Below, one piece after another: positions 1 to 50,340 of a stretch of 64,000 nucleotides of DNA; positions within the stretch are counted from its first letter, which is position 1; every line of letters begins with the position of its first letter. Source of the DNA: Corydoras sp. C115 (taxonomy: Eukaryota; Chordata; Actinopteri; Siluriformes; Callichthyidae); the NCBI GenBank assembly GCA_019802505.1, contig JAFMOC010000043.1, positions 1,934,501 through 1,998,500 on the forward strand. Direction: 5' to 3'. The notes under the pieces were generated by a model. That model was not told where the DNA came from and made no database searches. It saw nothing but the letters and a program-made list of their open reading frames with translations. The translations under genes were made by a program, and so were the position numbers.

Positions 1-18
1 ATATTTTTAATCTTACAG

Positions 19-10762
<10,744 letters not shown>

Positions 10763-10930
10763 GGACCGAGCACCTGGTGTGTTTAAACAACAAGAACACT
10801 GACAAGAATTTATATTAATGTCAAAATGTTAAATTGTTAAATTGTAGTTTTTAAATGACATGAACCCATCTTTCATTGAGTTTAATAGCTTTTGTAAATC
10901 TAATAAAAGATTTATTTTCTGTGAACTTTG
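10763..10930 (+). terminator. ush1c: ush1c 3' UTR with poly(A) signal
   Basis: AATAAA lies at 10902-10907, about 140 bases after the stop codon, followed by a T/GT-rich stretch (tttattttctgtg). This is the expected layout for a cleavage/polyadenylation site. The exact cleavage point is not known. Confidence 0.7.
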
Positions 10931-11053
10931 GTTAATCTGCCAGTTTATTTTAACTACTAGAGGCTTGCAAAAATGTTACGGTTTTAAATAAATAATGAGA
11001 GAGAAATAATGGCTAATGACAATGAAAATGGGGTTGTTATTTCCTAAGTCTTC

Positions 11054-11068
11054 TGCAGGGGGCAGTAG
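11054..11068 (+). promoter_or_regulatory. CTCF-like motif between ush1c and abcc8
   Basis: TGCAGGGGGCAGTAG matches the AGGGGGCAG core of the CTCF motif; the left part of the consensus is weaker. Binding is inference. Confidence 0.35.
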
Positions 11069-11264
11069 CAGTTGATAAATTTCCTCATCAAAAGGATAAC
11101 CTGCTGATTGGTCCTTAAAGTTACAAAAAGCCTTAAAATAATGTAAACCTTTTTATTAGCAAAACACAGACTTTTAAATGTGTCCCTTAATACCATAGAC
11201 TTTATCTTAAAATGTAACTTTTATCCTTGAATAGGACTCATTCAGGACTAACTCATTGTTAGTT

Positions 11265-11645
11265 CCACTTTCCATGTAAATGCACTTTGTCGTTCTACAA
11301 TTACAGACTGTAGTCCCCAATATTTTGTTTGTCTTTTCTACTCTGTGCTATTATGACCGAATGTTATATTTGGGTGGTGGATGATTCTCAGCACTGCACT
11401 GAGTTGATGTGATGATAGTGTTACTTTTGAATAAACCACTGGACACAAATGTTGAGTAAGCATGATTGAGAATTAGAGAATGACTTAAAGCACTACAAGT
11501 GCTTAATTTTTCACCGCAGTGTTAAGCATTATCCACCATCCATACAGAACCTGCTCTGTGAATGTCTTGTAGGGTCCTGGCCATTGGAGAACAGTCTGCA
11601 ATTATAGTCTGTAATTGTAGATTTATAATGTAAACTTATTTGGTA
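11265..11645. mobile_element. TIR-type non-autonomous DNA element, copy 1
   Basis: An inverted pair (CTACAATTACAGACT at about 11297 and AGTCTGTAATTGTAG at about 11608) bounds an internal region with GGTGGTGGATGATTCTCAGCAC on one side and a matching inverted block (GCATTATCCACC) on the other. It shares terminal and internal blocks with the copy at 46082-46330. No transposase ORF. Ends are approximate. Confidence 0.6.
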
Positions 11646-14295
11646 AACAGACAAATAATTTATTTTTTAAGCTTCATTCTGGCTATGGTAGCACTGCATG
11701 ATAATTATTGGCAATTGTTGGTTAAAGGTTGGAAAAATGCCCAGGACAGCATCATTGTTATGGGATAGGCACATAGATACAGTAATTATGAGTAGTCAAG
11801 TTTTAATTAAGCTAATTTGGCCAGATGTTTTTAAATATAGAACAATTTTAGCTAAGCATGTATTTTGAAGTATCACATTTTACAATAATTTAAGATCATT
11901 TTAATTTATGACTGACACATTTATGGACTCACCTGAATATCAGGTTAATAAAACCATTATTCATCTTTGATATAACAGGCCTGTATCCACATGTACCTGC
12001 GTTTCAAGTTACAAAGTTTCCATTAACTTTATTCTACAGAGCCTCCAAATTTACTACAGTTTAATCACATGTGCAGGTACCAGTAAATAACGACCAGCTG
12101 AGCGTCTGAATCTGACTTTTGTTTTGTTGTTATGTCGTTGTTATGTCGTTCAGTGACAGCAGATGTAATTGGCTGCCTCATTTTCAGCACCATGGTTAGA
12201 TCCCGCATGAGCAAGCATTGAGCAGATGGCGGTGGAACTCTGCTGCTTATTCATCAGCTCTGCTGCTCAGCCTGGTGGATGAAGGATCGAGTCTGCAGCG
12301 GCTCTTTGGACAGGAGACTGCGCCACATCTTTCTCAGCTTTAAATCCAACCTGGAATCCAAGTGGATTGGCTGAAGAATAATGGGTTTCCGATACAGACC
12401 GGTATGCATGCTGTACTTCACAACAATAGATGAGCTGATAGGTTTAATATTAAAGTTAATGTTACTGTCAGCTAAAAGTGTCAACCCAGTGTTTAGGAAA
12501 AAACCTACCACATTGTTAATCTTGCCAAATAATTAATAATAGTCTTACTAAGATTCATTTGTTATTTACTTAAGCCATCGCAAAGCAAAATGGGCTAGTA
12601 GACTTCTAATTTATTCAATATATTTTACATAAAGGTCTTTAATATGAGGAAGGAGAACAACTAGATGGATTTAAACTTAAAAGTTGAGGTTGTAACTTGA
12701 GAAAATTGTATGGTAAATATCCATATAATCTACAACAATAAAAACAATCTCATGGGTGCCAACAACCCAAGCAAATGAGACCATACTAGATGTAAATTTG
12801 TTAGAAACTGGTGTAGAGAATAGATTAAAAAAAGGATAAAGAATTTACAAAAAGCCCTTAAAGCAATCACATTATTGAAAAGGCAAAACATTTTTTATTT
12901 ATTGTCTTCATAAGTCCCACTAGCAGCTTTCACTATTCTAGAAAATCATTACACACACCTCCAAAATTCTAAATTATTTTGCATGTCTGTGGGGTTTTTT
13001 ATGCATTAGTCCAGGTCCAGCCTTTGGTGGATCAAACACGGGACCTTATTTTAAGGCAATAGAATTACCTATTGCATGACCTATTGCGATATTTAAATAT
13101 TAATATCACTGATAACACTGACACTGGGGAGTTTGCATTAACAATGACTTTTAATTATAGTACACTTTACGACTTAGAGCATTAATTTACAAATCCTGGG
13201 TTTGAGGTATTTTATATATCAGAGGGGGCAGTGGTGCATTTGGCATCAAATGAATGACTCAATCTGTTTTTGTCTCCATGCTGCATCAGTAATGCTTTTT
13301 CTTCTCCTCCTCAAATTACACATTTTCAGACGTGTGAGAGCGAAATAAAACAGGGCAGAAAACTGCAAACAAGATAAACAGCAACATAGATTTAAAAAGG
13401 AAGATAACTTTATCTGATCTCTGTGTTTATTACAGCCATCACTCTGGAACCCAAATGGCATCTGCAGAACAATCCATTTTACACTGCAATCACAAGCATA
13501 GCTTTTAACACATTTCCATCTCAGACTTCACAATAGATGTTTTTTTTTGTGTGCTCACATTTCATGTGTGAACTAAAGTGTGTGCTTAGTGAGAAGTGTT
13601 TGCATAGTGAGCAATTTCCTGGCTTGTCTGTAGCTGCTTTCATTCATGTCAAATAAGGGGCTATCTGCAGAAAAGTCTTTAATTACAGTTTAGCATTTTA
13701 AAATAACAGTATATAAAACAAAACTGATATTTTACAAATTTAGTATGTTATATGTTTATGTTTCACTATGTAAAAGCTACTCAAGCCTCTATTTTTACTT
13801 TCCTAAAAGCCGGACAGTTAGGGAACTACCTTATGCCACCCCTTGTCAGGGAGCCTGTAGAACCATGTGTGGTATTTAAATGTGAATGCCAAGCTGGTGC
13901 CGAGGAAACTATGTATCTATCCAATCAATTATTAAAATCTATAAAAAATAAACTTAAATGACAATAAATGTTTTATAGTTTGCACAATATTAACAATTAT
14001 GTAAATTTGTTCATAAATATTTCAGGATATTGAGGCGTTCAAATTGGGACTTTGCCTGTGTTGATGGTTTTGATCTTTATTTTTAGGGTTCTGACTGCCC
14101 TAGTTCCACATCTATTTAATGTTTCTGTTGCCCTGTGGGATTTATGTAATACACTTTTTAATCACACAAATGGAGGATTTCTGAAAATAAAAAAAATTCC
14201 AATCAGTCTGACGGTCATGTTTGATTCATCATGCTTGACACGTTCCTTGGCATGATGTGTGAACCGTTTTCTGACGCTCCTGCTGATGCATACTT

Positions 14296-14385
14296 CCTCT
14301 CCCTCCCCCTCTCTTACTGTGAGCCCCTCGCTCTCGCTCTCTTTTTGCATCACTCTCGCTCTCTCTCTCTTTTACTCCATATTCT

Positions 14386-14421
<36 letters not shown>

Positions 14422-14485
14422 ACTCCCTCCTTCTTTCTAACCAGTCCTCCTCTTTGTCATGCAGACACACACAGATGCACACACA
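14296..14485. repeat. CT-rich tract and short (CA)n upstream of abcc8
   Basis: A pyrimidine-rich stretch (ctctctct, densest at 14390-14420) is followed by a short (CA)n near 14478-14491. Read on the other strand it is a GAGA tract. It lies about 450 bases before the abcc8 start codon, so it may be part of a TATA-less promoter or simply a microsatellite. ORFs through it (polyLeu/Ser, Arg/Glu) are artefacts. Confidence 0.6.
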
Positions 14486-14888
14486 CACACACTCAGAGGG
14501 GCAGATATCCTTGCACAAGGTCAGCTTTGATCGTTTATTAACAGGATACGAGACCGCAGGTTGCAGCTTAGTGTATTTCCACATGTGTACTTGCATCTTT
14601 TTGTTTTTAGAGCAAAGAGGCTCCATTTTGCCTATTTTTTAAAAGGATGTCTCTGAAGCTCTCTGATGCCGGTGGAATCCGAAGCAGGCATTCCTCAGTG
14701 AGCAAGTACCTGCTTAGCAAACAAGGTTTACAGGCAGGACTGGAACTTGGACCTTTTCCTTCTGTTTGCTCTCCACCTGCAGCAAGGATGTAACTCTTCC
14801 TGGGGAAAAACTGTGAGATCTCTTCAGCTTCTCTCCATTCTTTCCTCCCCCTCACCCTCTGTCTCCTTTTTTCACTTTGCTGCTCTAG

Positions 14889-14906
14889 AAGAGCTCAGGA
14901 TCCACC
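14889..14906 (+). promoter_or_regulatory. abcc8: abcc8 start-codon context and possible 5' UTR splice acceptor
   Basis: The start codon at 14907 has a strong Kozak context (CCACCATGT). A long pyrimidine tract ending ctctag at 14888 precedes it by 18 bases and looks like a 3' splice site. The 5' UTR may therefore begin in an upstream non-coding exon. An alternative is a single first exon with a C/T-rich leader. Confidence 0.4.
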
Positions 14907-45090
<30,184 letters not shown>

Positions 45091-45240
45091 CCTCCAATGA
45101 CCTTCGATTTAAAGTGCAATTGTACAATGTATTATTGTTTTTATACGTCATCGTGTAACATATTTGTAAATAAGATATTATCTCTACGCTATAATAAAAG
45201 ACAATTGCTTATATATAAAACACTGTTTATGTTTTATGGG
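45091..45240 (+). terminator. abcc8: abcc8 3' UTR with poly(A) signal
   Basis: AATAAA at 45193-45198 lies about 100 bases after the stop, followed by a T/GT-rich stretch (gtttatgttttatgggtttgtg near 45225-45245). A short 3' UTR is the simplest reading. Confidence 0.7.
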
Positions 45241-45414
45241 TTTGTGCACATTTTATAAACTGTTCCCACAAAGTTGTGAGCACACAATTATCCAAAATAC
45301 ATTTGTTTTGTAAATAACTGTACATGCCTGAATGAAAATCCTAAATTTGGTAATTCAGATGAGTGTCCTCATACTTAAATTCACTAATTGTATGTGGTAA
45401 ATTCATTTGTTATG

Positions 45415-45430
45415 TAGCACCCCCTGGTGG
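45415..45430 (-). promoter_or_regulatory. CTCF-like motif between abcc8 and kcnj11
   Basis: On the - strand this reads CCACCAGGGGGTGCTA, a near-exact match to the vertebrate CTCF core CCACCAGGGGGCGCTA, with one difference. It is in unique sequence about 220 bases past the abcc8 poly(A) signal. Binding is inference. Confidence 0.55.
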
Positions 45431-45493
45431 ATATTAGATAACCTGCGCAAGAACTATATAAGCACCCACAACTAATGTAGTTTACAGTACATT

Positions 45494-45501
45494 TATATAT
45501 A

Positions 45502-45554
<53 letters not shown>
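45494..45554. repeat. (TA)n microsatellite
   Basis: About 30 TA units between abcc8 and kcnj11, joined directly to a 5'-truncated SINE-like tail. Confidence 0.95.
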
Positions 45555-45557
<3 letters not shown>

Positions 45558-45686
45558 CAGCGATAGATTGGCACCCTGTCCTGGGTGTATCTGCCCAGCG
45601 CCCGAAACGTTCTCCCCTGGATGGGCATGGGGAACCCCACCGCGACCCTAATATAGAATAAAGCGGAAGATAATGAATGAATGAAT
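45555..45686 (+). mobile_element. SINE-like retroposon, 5'-truncated tail
   Basis: Only the 3' 130 bp (GCCCAGCGATAGATTGGCAC to the AATG tail) remain, joined to a TA array. Confidence 0.85.
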
Positions 45687-46081
45687 ATTATATATATATA
45701 TTTTTTTTTCATCTGCATGTTGGCAACCTGACAACTATTGAACCATCGCCATAGCAACACTACATGTGCTCATGGTATCAACTTATAGCAGATACTGAAC
45801 TGATATGTTCTTACAGATAAGACACTTGAGCTTGTGTTAAAGTTACGTTCTATGTCCAGAGCAGTGCCTGCTGTAGCTCAGAGGTCAAGCACATATCCGC
45901 ATAGCAAAGCGTGTATACTATTGATGTACTCACCCTGCAGGTCAGTTTCAGGCCGGAGACACTCTGCATCTATTCTTGTAACATATTTTTAGATTTTATT
46001 GATTGCTTCAGCAGCTGCTGAAAACATTGCAAAGTTATTTCAAGAGTCTGTATATTATTATTATAATTATTAATATTAATT

Positions 46082-46330
46082 CCACTTGCCATAAAATGGA
46101 CTTTGTAGTTCCACCATTCCAGACTGTAGTGCATCTGTTTGTGGACTAGAGTATAGACTGTGTAAGTCCCCTTTACTCTGTTCTAATGGTCAGGACCCAA
46201 GTAGTACCACCACAGAGCAAGGATTGTTTGGTTGGTGCATTATTTACTGTCACTGAGGTGTTTGAATGAAACTACAGCAGTTCACGCAGTAATTGTAAAA
46301 CTATAAAGTCCATCTATTATGGTAAGTGGA
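46082..46330. mobile_element. TIR-type non-autonomous DNA element, copy 2
   Basis: The left end CCACTTGCCATAAAATGGAC is mirrored at the right end (reverse complement CCACTTACCATAATAGATGG), giving TIRs of about 45 bp. The inside holds GTTCTAATGGTCAGGACCC, related to the block GGTCCTGGCCATTGGAGAAC of copy 1. No coding capacity. Confidence 0.7.
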
Positions 46331-46444
46331 GGAAATAGACAATGGAGCAAGAAAGAGATGTGTCCAAGATTTTGACTGGTTTTGTATAAATAAACACTAT
46401 AATTTATCCCAATGGTGTAAATATAAGGTGTTAAGCTCAGGGCT

Positions 46445-46804
46445 AAGCAGCACGGTGGCTTACTGGTTAGCACGTTCGCCTCTCAGCACTAGGGATTCCC
46501 GGTCGAATCCCCATCTGGGTGGAGTTTCCATGTTCTCCCCGTGTCCGCGTGGATTTCCTCCGGGTTCTCCGGTTTCCTCCCACAGTCCAAAAACATGGAT
46601 CAAGTCAATTGAGTTCTCCAAATTGCCCCATATAGAGTGTATTTGTGTGCGTGTCTGTGTGAGTGAGTGTGTGCCCAGCGATAGATCGGCACCCTGTCCT
46701 GGGTGTATCTGCCCAGCGCCCGAAATGTTCTCTCCTGGATGGGCATGGGGAACCCCTCGCGACTCTAATATAGAATAAAGTGGAAGATAATGAATGAATG
46801 AAAA
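46445..46804 (+). mobile_element. SINE-like retroposon, full copy between abcc8 and kcnj11
   Basis: Full copy with a 9-bp duplication CTCAGGGCT at 46436-46444 and 46805-46813. Confidence 0.9.
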
Positions 46805-46903
46805 CTCAGGGCTCTACAAAACTCTATAAAACTTACCTAGTTTGTCTTGCTCTGTGTGGACAGTCAGATAGGAACAGAATGGACCCTTCCTCAAACGGTT
46901 TTA

Positions 46904-47240
46904 ACAAAATGGACACATCCTATTGTCCAAAACATTTGTACCAGTGGATTTAAAAGAAACAAGAATTCAGCGATTAAGGAGCGTGTCGCATTTTTTTTCC
47001 AATTTACAAACTGACATTTGCATGTAAATAAAACTACATAATTTACATGACTGTGTAACTGAAACTGTTTAAGCTACTCAAGTCTCAATAACCCAAATGT
47101 GTAAGTAAGTAAATGAGTTAAGTATTTTACACTGACCTCAACAAAATGGACACATCCTATTGTCCAAAACATTTGTATCAGTGGGTTTAAAAGAAACAAG
47201 AATTCAGCAATTAATTAATTAATGGGAGTGTGTCCCAATT
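46904..47240. repeat. Pair of local direct repeats before kcnj11
   Basis: A block of about 80 bp starting AACAAAATGGACACATCCTA occurs at about 46904-46982 and again at about 47141-47215 with few differences. The interval between them includes the left member of the kcnj11-flanking repeat. Confidence 0.85.
46999..47139. repeat. Left copy of direct repeat flanking kcnj11
   Basis: CCAATTTACAAACTGACATT through CATTT-like ATTTTACACTGACCTC recurs at 50064-50175 in the same orientation on the other side of kcnj11, with small indels. Confidence 0.85.
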
Positions 47241-47399
47241 TCTTCCATATGCAGCAGTTGCATTATGCATTATGACATAACAATGTTAATTATTTAGCAA
47301 TTTTCAAAGCCTTAACAGTAATGAAAGCTTGAATTGGAAGGTTGAATTAGAGAAAGCTTTTGTTTATGTCTCCATTAAGTCAATATATAAGAACAATGC

Positions 47400-47924
47400 G
47401 ATGATAAAGAACATCGCCCTTTAACCAGGACGCCCTTTTGCGCACAGCGTCTCTTTGTGCGCAGTTCTCTGAACTCAGTGGAGCAAATGATGCGCCTCCT
47501 GCCAACTAACAGCGCAAAACGCAGCGAGGATCATCCCCTGAGTGCCTGAGCTCTTACACACCGACACGAAGGATAGAAATATCTTGTTCTGGTGAGTGAC
47601 GGGCAGCGGCAGCTGGAAAACTAAAAGTCGGGCTTGATGAGGCGCCATGTCGGTTTGGAAGTGCGCTTCAGTCGCAAAGCCTGCTTCCTAACGGAGATGT
47701 TTCGGATAAAGATGCCGTCGGATGGGGAGGTCAGTTATTCAGGTTGTGCAGTCGGGTTTAAAGGGGTTTCTGTGTTGGGGTCAGTGTTTTAACAGACTGG
47801 ATGGATCGGTAGTTTGGACTGTTCCATTCTGAGCGTCTCTAGAAGGCTCGGCTCTTTGCGCCTCGCCAATCAATTCACCCCGAAGTTCTCGACTCTGTTA
47901 TGGGACTTCGGTCTGTAAGCAGCG
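47400..47924 (+). promoter_or_regulatory. kcnj11: kcnj11 upstream region, possible non-coding first exon
   Basis: GC content rises sharply from about 47420 toward the start codon. A good donor (g|gtgagt) at 47592 and a weak acceptor (gtaagcag) ending at 47922, two bases before the ATG, would allow a spliced 5' UTR. No clear TATA box is seen. Both the promoter and the splicing are inference. Confidence 0.35.
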
Positions 47925-49070
47925 ATGTTGTCTCGGGAACGTCTCATTCCAGATGATTATGTCCTGACTCGCCTGGCGGAGGACGTCCTGCTGCCCCGAT
48001 ACCCAACCAAATCCAGAAAGTCGCGTTTCGTCGACAAGAACGGCGCGTGCAACGTCGCGCACACGAACATCCGCGAACAGGGCCGTTTCCTGCAGGACGT
48101 TTTCACAACTTTGGTGGACCTCAAATGGCTCTACACGCTGATCATCTTCACCATGTCGTTCTTCTGCAGCTGGCTCCTGTTCGGGATGGTCTGGTGGCTG
48201 GTCGCGTTTGCGCATGGCGACCTGGACGCGCACGGTGAGGACTTCGTTCCCTGCGTGACGCAGATCCAGTCCTTCTCGTCCGCCTTCCTGTTCTCGGTGG
48301 AGGTTCAGGTGACCATCGGCTTCGGCGGCCGCATGATCACGGAGGAGTGCGTGTCCGCCATCGTCGTCCTGATCGTGCAGAACATCGTGGGTCTGCTGAT
48401 CAACGCGATCATGCTGGGCTGCATCTTCATGAAGACGGCGCAGGCGCGGCGGCGCGCGGAGACTTTGATCTTCAGCAAGCACGCCGTGATCTCGCTGCGG
48501 AACGGAAAGCTGTGCTTCATGGTTCGCATCGGCGACCTGCGCAAGAGCATGATCATCAGCGCCACCGTGCGCATGCAGCTGGTCCGCCGCACGGCCACCG
48601 ACGAGGGCGAGGTCCTGCCGCTGGAGCAGATCGACATCCAGACGGACAACCCGGTGGGCGGCAGCAGCATCTTCCTCGTGTCGCCCCTCATCATCAGCCA
48701 TGTGATCGACAGGAACAGCCCCCTGTACGAACTGTCCGCCGAGAAACTTCTGAACGAGAACCTCGAGGTGGTGCTGATCCTGGAGGGCGTGGTGGAGACC
48801 ACCGGCATCACCACGCAGGCGCGCACCTCGTACGTGTCCGACGAGATCCGCTGGGGCGAGCGCTTCGTGCCCACGGTGTCCGAGGACGACGGACTGTACG
48901 CCGTGGATTACTCCAAGTTCGGCAACACGGTGAGGATCCCCACGCCGTTCTGCAGCGCGAGGAAGCTGGACGAAGAAGGAGGCGTCAACTGGTTCAAAGT
49001 GAAGGACGCGTCCGCCAAGAGAACCAACAAAAAACGAGTCAAACGCCAGATGACCTCCCGGGAATTATAG
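47925..49070 (+). CDS. kcnj11: kcnj11, Kir6.2 inward-rectifier pore subunit of the KATP channel
   Basis: Kir6.2 forms the ATP-inhibited potassium pore that assembles with SUR1. This is an intact single-exon gene of 381 residues (human 390, also intronless). It has the slide helix (NIREQGRFLQDVFTTLVDLKW), TM1, the selectivity filter TIGFGGRM (GFG 132-134), TM2 with the rectification Asn160, and ATP-site residues Lys185 and Arg201 at the same numbers as human. The PIP2-contact Arg176/177 are kept. Histidines 175, 193 and 216 of human are Arg, Asn and Arg here, while His186 is kept. The C-tail after residue 350 is unlike human and has no RXR tripeptide (KKRVKRQ instead). Kir6.1 (kcnj8) is the alternative; the Kir6.2-type short N-terminus, no insertion before VPCVTQ and position beside abcc8 argue for kcnj11. 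The CDS is far more GC-rich than its surroundings. Confidence 0.95.
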   Translation: MLSRERLIPDDYVLTRLAEDVLLPRYPTKSRKSRFVDKNGACNVAHTNIREQGRFLQDVFTTLVDLKWLYTLIIFTMSFFCSWLLFGMVWWLVAFAHGDLDAHGEDFVPCVTQIQSFSSAFLFSVEVQVTIGFGGRMITEECVSAIVVLIVQNIVGLLINAIMLGCIFMKTAQARRRAETLIFSKHAVISLRNGKLCFMVRIGDLRKSMIISATVRMQLVRRTATDEGEVLPLEQIDIQTDNPVGGSSIFLVSPLIISHVIDRNSPLYELSAEKLLNENLEVVLILEGVVETTGITTQARTSYVSDEIRWGERFVPTVSEDDGLYAVDYSKFGNTVRIPTPFCSARKLDEEGGVNWFKVKDASAKRTNKKRVKRQMTSREL

Positions 49071-49091
49071 CTTAATTATAAGTACATAAAT

Positions 49092-49350
49092 TACGGTGGC
49101 TTAGTGGTTTAGCATGTTCTCCTCTCAGCACTAGGGATTCCAGGTTCGAATCCCCATCTGGGTGGAGTTTCCATGTTCTCCCCGTGTCCGCGTGGGTTTC
49201 CTCCCACAAAAACATGGATCAAGTCAATTGAGTTCTCCAATATAGTGTGTGTGTGAGTGAGTGTGTGCCCAGCGATGGATTGGCACCCTGTCCTGGGTCT
49301 ATCTGCCCAGCACCTGAAACGTTCTCCCCTGGATGGGCATGGGGAACCCC
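49092..49350 (+). mobile_element. SINE-like retroposon just after kcnj11
   Basis: Copy beginning ACGGTGGCTTAGTGG, about 22 bases after the kcnj11 stop, lacking the first few bases and part of the middle. It ends at a run of C after the GGGCATGGGGAACC block, with no AATG tail. Confidence 0.85.
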
Positions 49351-49353
49351 CCC

Positions 49354-49424
49354 CCGGTTTATCCTCTATTAGGGTCGCGGGGGTCCCCCATGCCTAACCA
49401 GGGGAGAACGTTTCAGGCGCTGGG
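49354..49424 (-). mobile_element. Inverted partial SINE-like copy
   Basis: This 70-bp segment is the same family's tail region in reverse, placed head-on against the copy at 49092-49350. The two form a near-perfect inverted repeat (arms about 49306-49353 and 49376-49424). Confidence 0.8.
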
Positions 49425-50063
49425 TATTCAAGAAGAGTACTTGAGGTGCTTTTATAGACCTTACTTTGTGCTCACAGTCCTGTGTTTGATGGGATTGAAC
49501 TCTGAAGGGGCATCCTCTTCCCCACAAAACTCACCTAATTATGCTTTAATCGATGCGTCTTTCTTTTTTACACATAGTTGTAGTGATGCTAAAACAGAAG
49601 TGCCTTCCTCAACTAGTTCTTGCAAAGCTGAAAGCAGTTTTACAAAATGCATGATTTTCATTTTTTTACTTGAAACACCAGCAGAAACAGTATAAAACAA
49701 TGATGTTTGTTTCAATACTTCTATATACTGTAGTTAAATATAGACTGACACATCACCTGAGTATCCCGTGATGACGCAGCAGTGGCTCTTTGCCTTGATG
49801 GACTGTAGAAGTGAAACGGTCTCTAAACTGGACTGTATAATCACCAAACACAAATTCAACTGGAAACAGTTTATATTTATGCAGGTCTATATTATACAGG
49901 GTTTGTATTATTTTCCTATTTTCTGATACTATAAACATTTATTTATTAAAAAAAACATTTATGCATTCACTGTTCGGGGCATGCGCAGTTGCATGGTTTT
50001 TTTTTTCTCAGGGAATGTTTTTTTAATTATCAAAGTTTGCTATTGCTACATGCTGGAATACTT

Positions 50064-50175
50064 CCAATTTACAAACTGACCTTTGCATGTAAATAAAACA
50101 TATTTTAAATGACTGTGTAACTGACTGTTTAAGATGCGCCGAATCTGAAAGAGTAATGCATTTTACACTGACCTC
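50064..50175. repeat. Right copy of direct repeat flanking kcnj11
   Basis: Matches 46999-47139: CCAATTTACAAACTGACCTT, TTGCATGTAAATAAAAC, ATGACTGTGTAACTG and ATTTTACACTGACCTC are shared in order. Confidence 0.85.
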
Positions 50176-50340
50176 TGTAAACTACATAACCATAGACTTG
50201 AGCATAAAAAAGGGCCAAGAGATGCACAAGCTGTTGAGAAGTGCAGCAACTTACATAAACAGGTTAACAGTTAAAATCACATTTCATATTAAAAAAAAGG
50301 TTTTGAAATGACAAACCAGTGAAATTTGGCATTTGGATAT

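Larger units (their letters stand above)
10930..14640. other. ush1c-abcc8 intergenic region
   Basis: About 3.7 kb without a supported gene. It holds a TIR-type DNA element (about 11265-11645), a CTCF-like motif (11054-11068), a more GC-rich patch near 12190-12410 with an ATGGCGGTGG motif and a possible donor after 12400, and otherwise AT-rich unique sequence. The GC-richer patch could be an upstream promoter or first exon for abcc8 or a non-coding RNA, but nothing in the sequence decides this. Short ORFs here show no recognisable family. Confidence 0.5.
45300..47400. other. abcc8-kcnj11 intergenic region
   Basis: About 2.1 kb with no gene. It holds the CTCF-like motif, a TA microsatellite, a truncated and a full SINE-like copy, a TIR DNA element (46082-46330) and two related direct repeats (46904-47240). 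A TATATAAG at 45456-45463 resembles a TATA box but has no gene just after it. Confidence 0.6.
49071..50340. other. kcnj11-mob2 convergent intergenic region
   Basis: Contains a SINE-like copy starting about 22 bases after the kcnj11 stop, its inverted partial copy, and the right member of a direct repeat that flanks kcnj11 (50064-50175). No convincing poly(A) signal for kcnj11 stands out among several AT-rich candidates (for example AATAAA near 50093). Confidence 0.55.

Noticed and set aside
45456..45463. TATATAAG as a kcnj11 promoter
   Set aside because: It is about 2.5 kb before the start codon with retroposons between, and no exon follows it.
47898..48874. Antisense and +2-frame ORFs across kcnj11 (189-267 codons)
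   Set aside because: They are GC-rich shadows of the real Kir6.2 frame, which encodes a fully conserved channel; the shadow proteins are Arg/His/Ala-rich without a family.
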